In this document: piece by piece, positions 1 through 5,043 of the stretch
How positions within the stretch are numbered: position 1 is the stretch's first letter
Layout: each line of letters begins with the position of its first letter
NCBI GenBank assembly: GCA_012512055.1
Contig: JAAZEW010000340.1
Span: 1 to 5,043 of the forward strand
DNA: 5,043 bases
DNA from: Bacillota bacterium
GTDB lineage: Bacteria; Bacillota_G; SHA-98; UBA4971
Direction: 5' to 3'
The notes under the pieces: model-generated
What the model was told of the DNA's origin: nothing
The model's input: only the letters and a program-made list of their open reading frames with translations
Database searches by the model: none
Program-made: the position numbers and the translations under genes

Positions 1-1240
1 ATCCGAGAATACCCCAGACAAGCCCTTCGGCTATGCTGTATGCAAAAGGCATCATTGCGATAGTTAAAAATGCAGGAATCGCTTCAGTAAAGTCTGTGAA
101 GTTGATCTTTATGACCGGCTCCATCATATATATTCCCACGATAACAAGGGCAGGCGCTGTAGCAGCAGCCGGAATCAGGCTTACAAGCGGCGCGAAGAAG
201 AGAGACAACAGGAACAGCGCTGCGACAGTCACTGCTGTCAGCCCTGTTCTGCCTCCGTCTGCCACACCTGATGCACTTTCTACATATGTCGTAACTGTGC
301 TCGTCCCGAATATGGCGCCTGCCACTGTGCCGATGGAGTCTGCAAGCAAGGCTTGATCTGCCTTGGGCAGTTCGCCCTCTTTATTGAGGAAGCCTGCTTT
401 GGTTGATACGCCGATAAGTGTTCCGACTGTATCGAACATATCTACGAACGTGAAGGTAAATATTATAGCTATTAGTCCTACATCAAATACCCCGCGGAAG
501 TCCATCTGCATGAAGGTAGGAGCCAGACTCGGCGGGCTGCCGATGATATCTGCAAGCCCCATTGGACGCGGGCTTAACCCGAGTAGCATACTGACTATTG
601 TTGTGATAAGGATGCCAAGCAGTAGCGATCCCTTGATGTTGTATGCGATTAGGATCCCCATTATCACAAGGCCAAACACGAAGAGCAAGACGTTAGGCGA
701 TGATATGCTGCCAAGGCCTACAAGTGTCGCCGGATTCTCTACGATAACCCCTGCCGACTGGAGCCCGATAAACGCTATGAATAGACCGATACCGACACTG
801 ACTGCAAGTTTAAGCGTCATTGGGATGTCATTGACTATTCTCTTCCTAACAGGGAGTATTGAGAGTATAAGGAATATCACACCATCGATAAATACTGCTG
901 CAAGGGCAACCTGCCAACTGATTCCCATTCCCAGGACTACCGTGTACGCAAAGAATGCGTTAAGGCCCATACCCGGAGCCAAGGCAAAGGGATAGTTGGC
1001 GAGGATCGCCATGAGGAGTGTGCCTACGACACTGCCTAAGATGGTTGCTACCATTACTGCGCCTGTGTCCATTCCTGTAACACCAAGTATGGACGGGTTG
1101 ACAATGATAATGTAAGCCATTGTCATGAATGTGGTAACACCTGCGAGCAACTCAGTTCTTGCGTCTGTCCCATGGGCTTTGAGCTGAAATGTGCGTTCGA
1201 GAAAACCATCATTTGCTGTGTGAAGCTTCGGACTAGCCAT
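1..1240 (-). CDS. NCS2/AzgA-family purine permease (guanine/hypoxanthine/adenine type), 3' end cut by window edge
   Basis: A polytopic inner-membrane protein predicted to import purine bases by proton symport, feeding purine salvage. The 413 visible codons read without a stop. A short cytoplasmic N-terminus leads into the first membrane helix at about residues 29-49 (TELLAGVTTF then MTMAYIIIVNP). Other family landmarks are APGMGLNAFF at 88-97, GLQSAGVIVENPATLV at 159-174, FVDMFDTVGT at 265-274 and a GTSTVTTYVES stretch from 312 running to GGRTG at 333; these mark the AzgA/PbuG/PbuO branch rather than the uracil/xanthine branch. Hydrophobic segments also lie near 62-81, 109-129, 145-160, 184-200, 206-222, 251-266, 338-376 and 387-405. 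Family members are usually about 430-470 residues, so roughly 20-55 are missing at the left edge. The ATG at 1240 has AAGGAGG seven bases upstream. Substrate preference among hypoxanthine, guanine and adenine cannot be read from sequence, so no gene symbol is given. The preceding aminotransferase lies 211 bp upstream on the same strand and is probably a separate transcription unit. Confidence 0.95.
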   Translation of the reverse strand, partial: MASPKLHTANDGFLERTFQLKAHGTDARTELLAGVTTFMTMAYIIIVNPSILGVTGMDTGAVMVATILGSVVGTLLMAILANYPFALAPGMGLNAFFAYTVVLGMGISWQVALAAVFIDGVIFLILSILPVRKRIVNDIPMTLKLAVSVGIGLFIAFIGLQSAGVIVENPATLVGLGSISSPNVLLFVFGLVIMGILIAYNIKGSLLLGILITTIVSMLLGLSPRPMGLADIIGSPPSLAPTFMQMDFRGVFDVGLIAIIFTFTFVDMFDTVGTLIGVSTKAGFLNKEGELPKADQALLADSIGTVAGAIFGTSTVTTYVESASGVADGGRTGLTAVTVAALFLLSLFFAPLVSLIPAAATAPALVIVGIYMMEPVIKINFTDFTEAIPAFLTIAMMPFAYSIAEGLVWGILG

Positions 1241-1247
1241 TCCATGA

Positions 1248-1254
1248 CCTCCTT
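1248..1254 (-). promoter_or_regulatory. Ribosome binding site of the purine permease
   Basis: AAGGAGG read on the minus strand, seven bases before the ATG at 1240. It decides the start: another ATG five bases upstream (1245-1243) is in a different frame and too close to the Shine-Dalgarno sequence. Confidence 0.85.
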
Positions 1255-1370
1255 CACCGAAAGCTAACCGTTATGTATTTGCGCCGTGTACAGCCGCCCT
1301 TTCCAATCGATTATGCCCTCCTTCCCCGGCGGCCGGTAATATACAAGGCGCGGCTTTCTCACTGATTATG

Positions 1371-1378
1371 TTCGACAA
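1371..1378 (-). promoter_or_regulatory. Possible Spo0A (0A) box
   Basis: TTGTCGAA on the minus strand matches the known 0A-box core TGNCGAA. It directly abuts the CATAAT at 1370-1365, so if that is a -10 element the box sits between -35 and -10, a position more consistent with repression than activation. A single 7-base match in a region this size is expected by chance a few percent of the time, and no Spo0A gene is in view, so this is tentative. Confidence 0.3.
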
Positions 1379-1404
1379 GTAATTAGAAAAACCTTCCTAT
1401 CAAG

Positions 1405-1439
1405 GCCCGGTGCCCGGTCAAAAAGGCCCGGTCAAAATA
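1405..1439 (+). repeat. Short heptamer-phased direct repeat
   Basis: The stretch reads as five 7-base units: GCCCGGT, GCCCGGT, CAAAAAG, GCCCGGT, CAAAATA. The GCCCGGT unit occurs three times at 7- and 14-base spacing, and the 12-mer GCCCGGTCAAAA occurs twice, 14 bp apart. On the minus strand each long unit reads TTTTGACCGGGC and contains TTGACC, which resembles a -35 hexamer, but no good -10 lies 16-19 bp downstream of either. It begins 12 bp beyond the aminotransferase stop codon. It may be slippage-born sequence or a protein-binding site; function unknown. Confidence 0.6.
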
Positions 1440-1451
1440 GAGCAGTGAAAA

Positions 1452-2609
1452 TTACGCCGGCTTACTGAGTGACGCGACGAAGCTTGATACTACATGCTCC
1501 AGATCTTCTTCAGTAAGGCCGGGGTGCACGGGTAGTGAAAGCACAGAAGCACATGCTTCTTCCGTTACCGGACAGGAAAGGCGGAAGTGATCAAACCGGC
1601 CTTCGAAACAAGGTTGGGCGTAAATCGGAACAGGATAGTGCATTCCAGTCTCTACACCGAAAGTCTTAAGTGTGTCTGCCAGGCCATCTCTGGTGGTGTC
1701 TGCCTTGTTTGCATCTATTGATACTGTATACTGATGAAATACGTGGTCTGAATGGGGTGCCGTGTAAGGCGTCCTGACTCCTCTTCCTTCAAGCACGCCC
1801 AGCTTCTCCGTGATGTAGGCTGCGTTATTGCGCCTTGTGCCTGAGAACTCATCTATGAGCTTTACCTGTTCAATCCCTATGACGGCTGCCACTTCAGTCA
1901 TGCGGTAATTATATCCAATGAGAGTGTGATTATATTTGCTCTCCTGGCCGATGTTTCTCAGGCGTCTTAAACGCATGGCAATGTCATGGTCTGAAGTGGT
2001 AAGGAATCCCCCCTCCATGGTATGGAGGTTCTTTGTGGTATACGTGCTGAAACATGTAATATCTCCGATGGTTCCGATCTTTCTGCCTCTATACTTTGCT
2101 CCGATGGCTTGTGCAGCGTCTTCAACAATGAAAAGGCTGTGCTTCTTTGCAATAGCTTCGATCTCGTCCATTTCGGCAGGCTGCCCGTACAGGTGGACAG
2201 GCTCAATCCCCACTGTTCTAGGGGTTATGCTCTGTTCTATGAGGACAGGATCAATATTGAAGGTCTTGGGATCGATATCGACAAATACCGGCGTCGCACC
2301 GCAATAGAGGATAGCATTGGCAGATGACGCAAAGCTAAACGGTGTGGTAATGACCTCATCTCCGGGCCCGACTCCGAGAGCCAGAAATGCCAGGTGTAGG
2401 GCTGCTGTCCCGGAACTGACAGCGATCACGTGCTTACATCCGAGGTAGCCGGCTAAAGCGTTCTCCAAATCCATTACCTTGCGTCCTTGTATCAATCTGC
2501 CTGACCGAAGCACTGACATGACTGCATCTTCAATTGCAGGGCTATGGTAGGGGCTTGCCATCCGGACCGGGTGAAACGAAGGGCAGGGCGAATTCTCAGC
2601 GTGTCCCAT
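1452..2609 (-). CDS. DegT/DnrJ/EryC1/StrS-family PLP-dependent aminotransferase
   Basis: A cytoplasmic fold-type I aminotransferase predicted to move an amino group, usually from glutamate, to a nucleotide-activated keto-sugar for surface polysaccharide or amino-sugar synthesis. From the ATG at 2609 it is 385 residues, usual for the family. Visible family marks: SGTAAL at 66-71 (cofactor phosphate contact), PGDEVITTPFSF at 82-93, ATPVFVDIDP at 105-114, PVHLYGQPAEM at 137-147, VEDAAQAIGA at 162-171 with D164 and Q167 expected to contact the pyridine ring, and TTKNLHTMEGG at 191-201 with K193 the predicted Schiff-base lysine; then RNIGQ and a GYNYRMTE motif. All key residues are present. The frame can be extended to a GTG at 2684, but that codon has no Shine-Dalgarno and lies upstream of a promoter at 2641-2669; the ATG at 2609 has AAAGGAAG just upstream. 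The exact sugar substrate cannot be told from sequence, and no other sugar-pathway gene is in the window. The frame ends in TAA at 1454-1452. Confidence 0.93.
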   Translation of the reverse strand: MGHAENSPCPSFHPVRMASPYHSPAIEDAVMSVLRSGRLIQGRKVMDLENALAGYLGCKHVIAVSSGTAALHLAFLALGVGPGDEVITTPFSFASSANAILYCGATPVFVDIDPKTFNIDPVLIEQSITPRTVGIEPVHLYGQPAEMDEIEAIAKKHSLFIVEDAAQAIGAKYRGRKIGTIGDITCFSTYTTKNLHTMEGGFLTTSDHDIAMRLRRLRNIGQESKYNHTLIGYNYRMTEVAAVIGIEQVKLIDEFSGTRRNNAAYITEKLGVLEGRGVRTPYTAPHSDHVFHQYTVSIDANKADTTRDGLADTLKTFGVETGMHYPVPIYAQPCFEGRFDHFRLSCPVTEEACASVLSLPVHPGLTEEDLEHVVSSFVASLSKPA

Positions 2610-2615
2610 GATATC

Positions 2616-2623
2616 TTCCTTTC
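2616..2623 (-). promoter_or_regulatory. Ribosome binding site of the aminotransferase
   Basis: A purine-rich AAAGGAAG-like stretch on the minus strand ends about six bases before the ATG at 2609. It supports that start over the GTG 75 bases upstream, which is preceded by AATTAATTCCTT with no ribosome-binding sequence. Confidence 0.7.
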
Positions 2624-2640
2624 CATATTTTCCTGTACCT

Positions 2641-2669
2641 AGTATACAGTTAATGCCCTGTCTCTTGAA
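2641..2669 (-). promoter_or_regulatory. Sigma-A-type promoter of the aminotransferase
   Basis: On the minus strand TTCAAG (2669-2664), a 17-bp spacer and TATACT (2646-2641) fit a housekeeping promoter with a strong -10 and a weak -35. Transcription would start near 2634, giving a leader of about 25 nt that holds the ribosome binding site before the ATG at 2609. The -35 hexamer lies inside the inverted repeat at 2659-2677, suggesting that a bound regulator would block or recruit RNA polymerase here. Confidence 0.6.
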
Positions 2670-2677
2670 GAGAGACA
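2659..2677. repeat. Inverted repeat over the aminotransferase -35 (possible operator)
   Basis: TGTCTCT and AGAGACA form perfect 7-bp arms around a 5-base centre (plus strand TGTCTCTTGAAGAGAGACA). The -35 hexamer at 2664-2669 lies within it. There is no T-run on either side and it is upstream of the predicted transcript start, so it looks like a DNA operator rather than a terminator. The cognate regulator is not in the window. Confidence 0.5.
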
Positions 2678-2687
2678 AAGGCACAAG

Positions 2688-2707
2688 GAATTAATTCTCT
2701 AAGAGAA
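2688..2707. repeat. Overlapping AT-rich palindromes in the divergent intergenic region
   Basis: GAATTAATTC (2688-2697) is a perfect 10-bp palindrome, and it overlaps TTCTCT-A-AGAGAA (2695-2707), a 6-bp inverted repeat with one central base. The CTCT/AGAG content recalls the arms of the inverted repeat at 2659-2677, whose centre is about 33 bp away, roughly three helical turns. This may be a second operator site; function is inferred only from placement. Confidence 0.4.
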
Positions 2708-2759
2708 AACAATCTCCTGCCTGCTTTAACTACTTCTCGAATAACCTCCGGAACTGAAG

Positions 2760-2788
2760 TTGTCTATGTGCCCGGGTTCGGTTAAAAT
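2760..2788 (+). promoter_or_regulatory. Sigma-A-type promoter of pcrA
   Basis: TTGTCT (2760-2765), a 17-bp spacer and TAAAAT (2783-2788) fit a housekeeping promoter, with four and five of six consensus bases. The start point would fall near 2795, so the leader would be only about 12 nt, with the Shine-Dalgarno at the very 5' end of the mRNA. The short leader is a reason for caution; a second, upstream promoter is possible but I did not see a good one. Confidence 0.55.
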
Positions 2789-2795
2789 GGAGTCC

Positions 2796-2800
2796 GGAGG
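2796..2800 (+). promoter_or_regulatory. Ribosome binding site of pcrA
   Basis: GGAGG lies six bases before the ATG at 2807 and fixes that start. The next in-frame ATG, ten codons further on, falls inside the conserved LNPMQRQAV Q-motif and would truncate it. Confidence 0.85.
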
Positions 2801-2806
2801 GTTAAA

Positions 2807-5043
2807 ATGAACGATATTTTGAGTGGGTTGAATCCTATGCAGCGGCAAGCAGTCTGCCATACCGATGGGCCGCTGCTTATACTTGCAGGTGCAGGGAGCG
2901 GTAAAACCAGAGTCCTAACGAACAGAATCGCGTATCTCATAGGAGAAAAAGGAGTATTCCCCGGCAGTATCCTTGCGGTCACCTTCACGAACAAGGCTGC
3001 CCGGGAGATGCGTGAGCGTGTCGAAGGCCTTGTAGGGCCGTGGAGTAAATCTGTTTGGGTAAGCACGTTCCACGCGTTTTGCGCGAGAGTGCTGAGGCGG
3101 GACATTGATAAGCTCGGGATGTCCAGGGGATTTACCATCTTTGACTCATCTGATCAGAGATCCGCTATGAAGAAGGCGCTGAGCAGGCTGAACCTTGACG
3201 AGCAGAACGTTCAGCCGGATGCGGTATTACACAAGATAAGCAGCGCAAAGAGTGAACTTGTGGATGCAGAAGAGTATGCACGCGAAGCTGACGGATTCTG
3301 GGAAAAGCAAGTGGCAAGGCTCTACCCGGTTTATCAACAGATTCTTCGCGAGAACAACGCGCTTGATTTTGACGACTTGCTCGTGGAGACGGTGAGGCTG
3401 TTCCGGGAATCACCTGAGATCCTCGATCGTTACAGAAAGCAATTAAAGTACATTCTTGTTGATGAATATCAGGACACCAACAGAGTCCAGTACGAGCTTG
3501 TAAATATCCTCGCAGAAGAGAGCAGAAACCTTTGCGTATGCGGTGATCCGGATCAGTCTATTTATGAGTGGAGAGGCGCAGACATAAGAAACATCCTTGA
3601 TTTTGAATCTGATTATCCTGACGCTACAGTCATCAAGCTGGAGCAGAATTACCGTTCGACCCAGATCATCCTGGATATTGCCAATAACGTGATATCCCGG
3701 AATCAATCCAGAAAAGAGAAGGATCTGTGGACCCAGAATGGAGAAGGGTGCCAGGCTGTGTGTTATCAGGCTTATAACGGACGGGATGAAGCTTCCTTTG
3801 TGGCAGCGGAAATCGAAAAAGCCATGATAGGAGGGGCAAGCCGGCTAAGGCACGGCGACTTTGCGGTATTGTACCGCACAAATGCGCAGTCCCGTGTGTT
3901 TGAAGAGGTTTTCATGAGTCGCGGCATTCCATATAAGGTCGTAGGCGGGCTTAAGTTCTACGAGAGAAAAGAGATTAAGGATATCCTGTCTTATCTCAGG
4001 CTCATCCTGAATCCTGATGACATGATAAGCTTGAGCCGTATTGTGAATGTGCCAAAGCGCGGGGTGGGAGAGGCTACTCTGGCGAAGTACATTGATTATG
4101 CAGGTGGAAAGAATATTCACTTGCTCACTGCGTTTCAAGACGTTACTGCTGTGTCAGGGGTCCCGGCCAAGACCCGGCAGGCTCTCATGGAGTTTGGCGA
4201 GTCTATCGAATCACTTGGCGCCAAGGTTCATCAGAGGCCTGTTACTGAGGTCCTCAGCAGCCTTCTGGATCTTTCAGGATACGTGAAGGCGTTGGAAGAG
4301 GAGAAAACGGTTGAGGCTATGTCCAGGGTGGAAAACGTCAAGGAGCTCCTTTCCGTTGCACGGGAATTTGACGCCAGGGATGCGGAGGGGCGCGGTGTTG
4401 CAGGTTTTTTGGAGGAAGCTGCGCTTATCGCTGATGTTGACCTGTTCGACGAAGATCAGGAAGGGGTCACATTGATGACTCTCCACTCTGCCAAGGGTTT
4501 GGAATTCCCCTGGGTGTTCATGGTGGGTATGGAAGAAGGCCTTTTGCCCCACTCCCGTACTATGCTTGACGAGACCGGGCTGGAAGAGGAGAGACGGCTG
4601 TGCTATGTGGGTATCACCAGGGCGGAGAAGATGTTGCACTTCACCTTTGCCTTACAGCGCATGCTGTACGGGGAAGTCATGATGTGCGCTCCGTCCCGGT
4701 TCCTTGAGGATGTGCCGAGAGAGCTCCTTGTGCCGGCGAAGAGAATGGCTGAGTATGGAGGGGTGAGCCCTGTCGCCGGGATAGGCTCTGGTCGGATAGG
4801 AAGGAGTATCAGGCCTCTGGGTTCAGCGTTCACACCTGGTCTGCCAAGGACTTCACCGGCTTTTGAATCACGTGCTGACCGCGATGGCGAACCGTACCGG
4901 GCAGGCGACAAAGTGAGATCGCCTCATTGGGGTATCGGAACGGTGATAAGCTCAGAAGGCGAAGGAGACAAACTCATCATATCGGTGGCTTTCCCTAACC
5001 AGGGAATCAAGAGGCTGCTGGCTTCAATTGCTCCTATAGAGCG
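2807..5043 (+). CDS. pcrA: ATP-dependent DNA helicase PcrA (UvrD/Rep family, SF1A), extreme 3' end cut by window edge
   Basis: A 3'-5' DNA helicase and translocase acting in nucleotide-excision and mismatch repair, removal of recombinase filaments, and rolling-circle plasmid replication. All superfamily 1A motifs are seen: Q-motif LNPMQRQAV (8-16, Q14), Walker A AGAGSGKT (27-34, K33), Ia TFTNKAA (59-65), VSTFHAF (85-91), Walker B/II DEYQDTN (219-225), III GDPDQSIYEWRGAD (246-259), IV LEQNYRST (278-285), V TLMTLHSAKGLEF (555-567) and VI RRLCYVGITRAEK (596-608, R605 the expected arginine finger). A poorly conserved Gly/Arg/Pro-rich linker (about 640-695) leads to a Tudor-like C-terminal domain from about 700 (GDKVRSPHWGIGTV), which in PcrA contacts RNA polymerase and is typical of PcrA/UvrD, not Rep. 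The 745 codons visible match the usual 720-760, so only a few residues should be missing. No key residue is lost. It is transcribed divergently from the aminotransferase. In many Firmicutes ligA follows, but that lies beyond the window. Confidence 0.97.
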   Translation, partial: MNDILSGLNPMQRQAVCHTDGPLLILAGAGSGKTRVLTNRIAYLIGEKGVFPGSILAVTFTNKAAREMRERVEGLVGPWSKSVWVSTFHAFCARVLRRDIDKLGMSRGFTIFDSSDQRSAMKKALSRLNLDEQNVQPDAVLHKISSAKSELVDAEEYAREADGFWEKQVARLYPVYQQILRENNALDFDDLLVETVRLFRESPEILDRYRKQLKYILVDEYQDTNRVQYELVNILAEESRNLCVCGDPDQSIYEWRGADIRNILDFESDYPDATVIKLEQNYRSTQIILDIANNVISRNQSRKEKDLWTQNGEGCQAVCYQAYNGRDEASFVAAEIEKAMIGGASRLRHGDFAVLYRTNAQSRVFEEVFMSRGIPYKVVGGLKFYERKEIKDILSYLRLILNPDDMISLSRIVNVPKRGVGEATLAKYIDYAGGKNIHLLTAFQDVTAVSGVPAKTRQALMEFGESIESLGAKVHQRPVTEVLSSLLDLSGYVKALEEEKTVEAMSRVENVKELLSVAREFDARDAEGRGVAGFLEEAALIADVDLFDEDQEGVTLMTLHSAKGLEFPWVFMVGMEEGLLPHSRTMLDETGLEEERRLCYVGITRAEKMLHFTFALQRMLYGEVMMCAPSRFLEDVPRELLVPAKRMAEYGGVSPVAGIGSGRIGRSIRPLGSAFTPGLPRTSPAFESRADRDGEPYRAGDKVRSPHWGIGTVISSEGEGDKLIISVAFPNQGIKRLLASIAPIE

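Larger units (their letters stand above)
1241..1451 (-). other. Intergenic region between aminotransferase and permease (permease leader)
   Basis: This 211-bp stretch holds no credible ORF. Permeases of this family in Firmicutes are often controlled by a purine riboswitch, but I could not find the conserved purine-aptamer loops or three-way junction on the minus strand. The GC-rich part nearer the gene (about 1280-1350, with CCGGCCGCCGG and a TGTACA core) could fold, but gives no clear terminator followed by a T-run. No convincing terminator for the aminotransferase is seen either; the best is a weak CCTT/AAGG stem before TTTTT at about 1404-1386 on the minus strand. A possible -10 element CATAAT lies at 1370-1365 (minus), with only a T-rich, non-consensus -35. 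Confidence 0.5.
2745..2800. repeat. Inverted repeat pairing with the pcrA Shine-Dalgarno
   Basis: CCTCCGGA at 2745-2752 is the exact reverse complement of TCCGGAGG at 2793-2800, which contains the pcrA ribosome binding site; the match extends by AA/TT if one G is skipped. The two arms flank the predicted pcrA promoter. As RNA, a transcript starting upstream of 2745 could hide the ribosome binding site; as DNA, the arms could be paired regulator sites. The promoter at 2760-2788 would give a transcript lacking the upstream arm. Confidence 0.4.
2610..2806. other. Divergent intergenic region between aminotransferase and pcrA
   Basis: This 197-bp stretch carries the two back-to-back promoters and at least four palindromic elements, with no credible ORF of its own. 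The two -35 hexamers are about 90 bp apart, so the promoters need not compete directly, though a regulator bound between them could affect both. No tRNA, small RNA or terminator was recognised. Confidence 0.7.

Noticed and set aside
33..995. Two plus-strand open frames opposite the permease (33-356 and 363-995)
   Set aside because: They are antisense to a strongly conserved permease frame; their translations are low in recognisable motifs and rich in Ser, Thr, Pro and Ile as expected of an antisense shadow, and neither has a good ribosome binding site.
1386..1404. CCTT/AAGG stem followed by TTTTT as terminator of the aminotransferase
   Set aside because: A four-base stem is too weak to call a Rho-independent terminator.
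1416..1435. TTGACC hexamers (minus strand) as -35 elements of the permease promoter
   Set aside because: Neither copy has a plausible -10 hexamer 16-19 bp downstream; the sequences there are GC-rich or purine runs.
1936..2327. Open frames on both strands inside the aminotransferase
   Set aside because: They overlap the conserved catalytic region of the gene in other frames and show no family motifs of their own.
2610..2684. N-terminal extension of the aminotransferase from a GTG at 2684
   Set aside because: No Shine-Dalgarno precedes the GTG, the codons overlap the -35, spacer and -10 of a good promoter, and the added 25 residues look unlike the family; the ATG at 2609 has its own ribosome binding site.
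2787..2810. A seven-codon leader ORF (MESGGLK) whose TGA overlaps the pcrA ATG
   Set aside because: It has no ribosome binding site and begins upstream of the transcript start predicted from the 2760-2788 promoter; the ATGA overlap follows from the repeated GGTTAAAATG sequence.
2782..4911. Several minus-strand open frames opposite pcrA
   Set aside because: The plus-strand frame carries every SF1A helicase motif without a break; the antisense frames lack start signals and recognisable domains.

Overview
The window holds three genes of ordinary housekeeping or accessory metabolism. Two lie on the minus strand: a purine permease, cut by the left edge, and a DegT/StrS-family aminotransferase. 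One lies on the plus strand: a PcrA-type DNA helicase, cut by the right edge. All three reading frames are intact. I found no RNA gene, insertion sequence, CRISPR array or clear Rho-independent terminator. The organism looks like a Firmicute, probably a Clostridia-like lineage of mid GC content. That rests on strong purine-rich Shine-Dalgarno sites, a PcrA-like helicase with the C-terminal Tudor-like tail, an AzgA/PbuG-type permease and a possible Spo0A box. It is an inference, not an identification.

Layout. Positions 1-1240 (minus) are the first 413 codons of an NCS2/AzgA purine permease. Positions 1241-1451 are a 211-bp intergenic stretch with a heptamer repeat and a perfect TTGTCGAA motif; no purine riboswitch was recognised. 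Positions 1452-2609 (minus) are a PLP-dependent sugar-type aminotransferase. An upstream GTG at 2684 would extend it, but that codon lies upstream of a good promoter, so I use the ATG at 2609. Positions 2610-2806 are a divergent intergenic region with one sigma-A-type promoter facing each way and several palindromes. Positions 2807-5043 (plus) are pcrA, complete except for perhaps a few C-terminal residues.

The genes do not form an obvious pathway. The permease would salvage hypoxanthine, guanine or adenine. The aminotransferase would make an amino sugar for surface polysaccharide or a secondary product, yet no other sugar gene is in view. PcrA acts in DNA repair and plasmid replication. In many Firmicutes pcrA is followed by ligA, so ligA may lie just beyond the right edge (inference). 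The most interesting material is in the two intergenic regions; I see no evidence for a new multi-gene system here.
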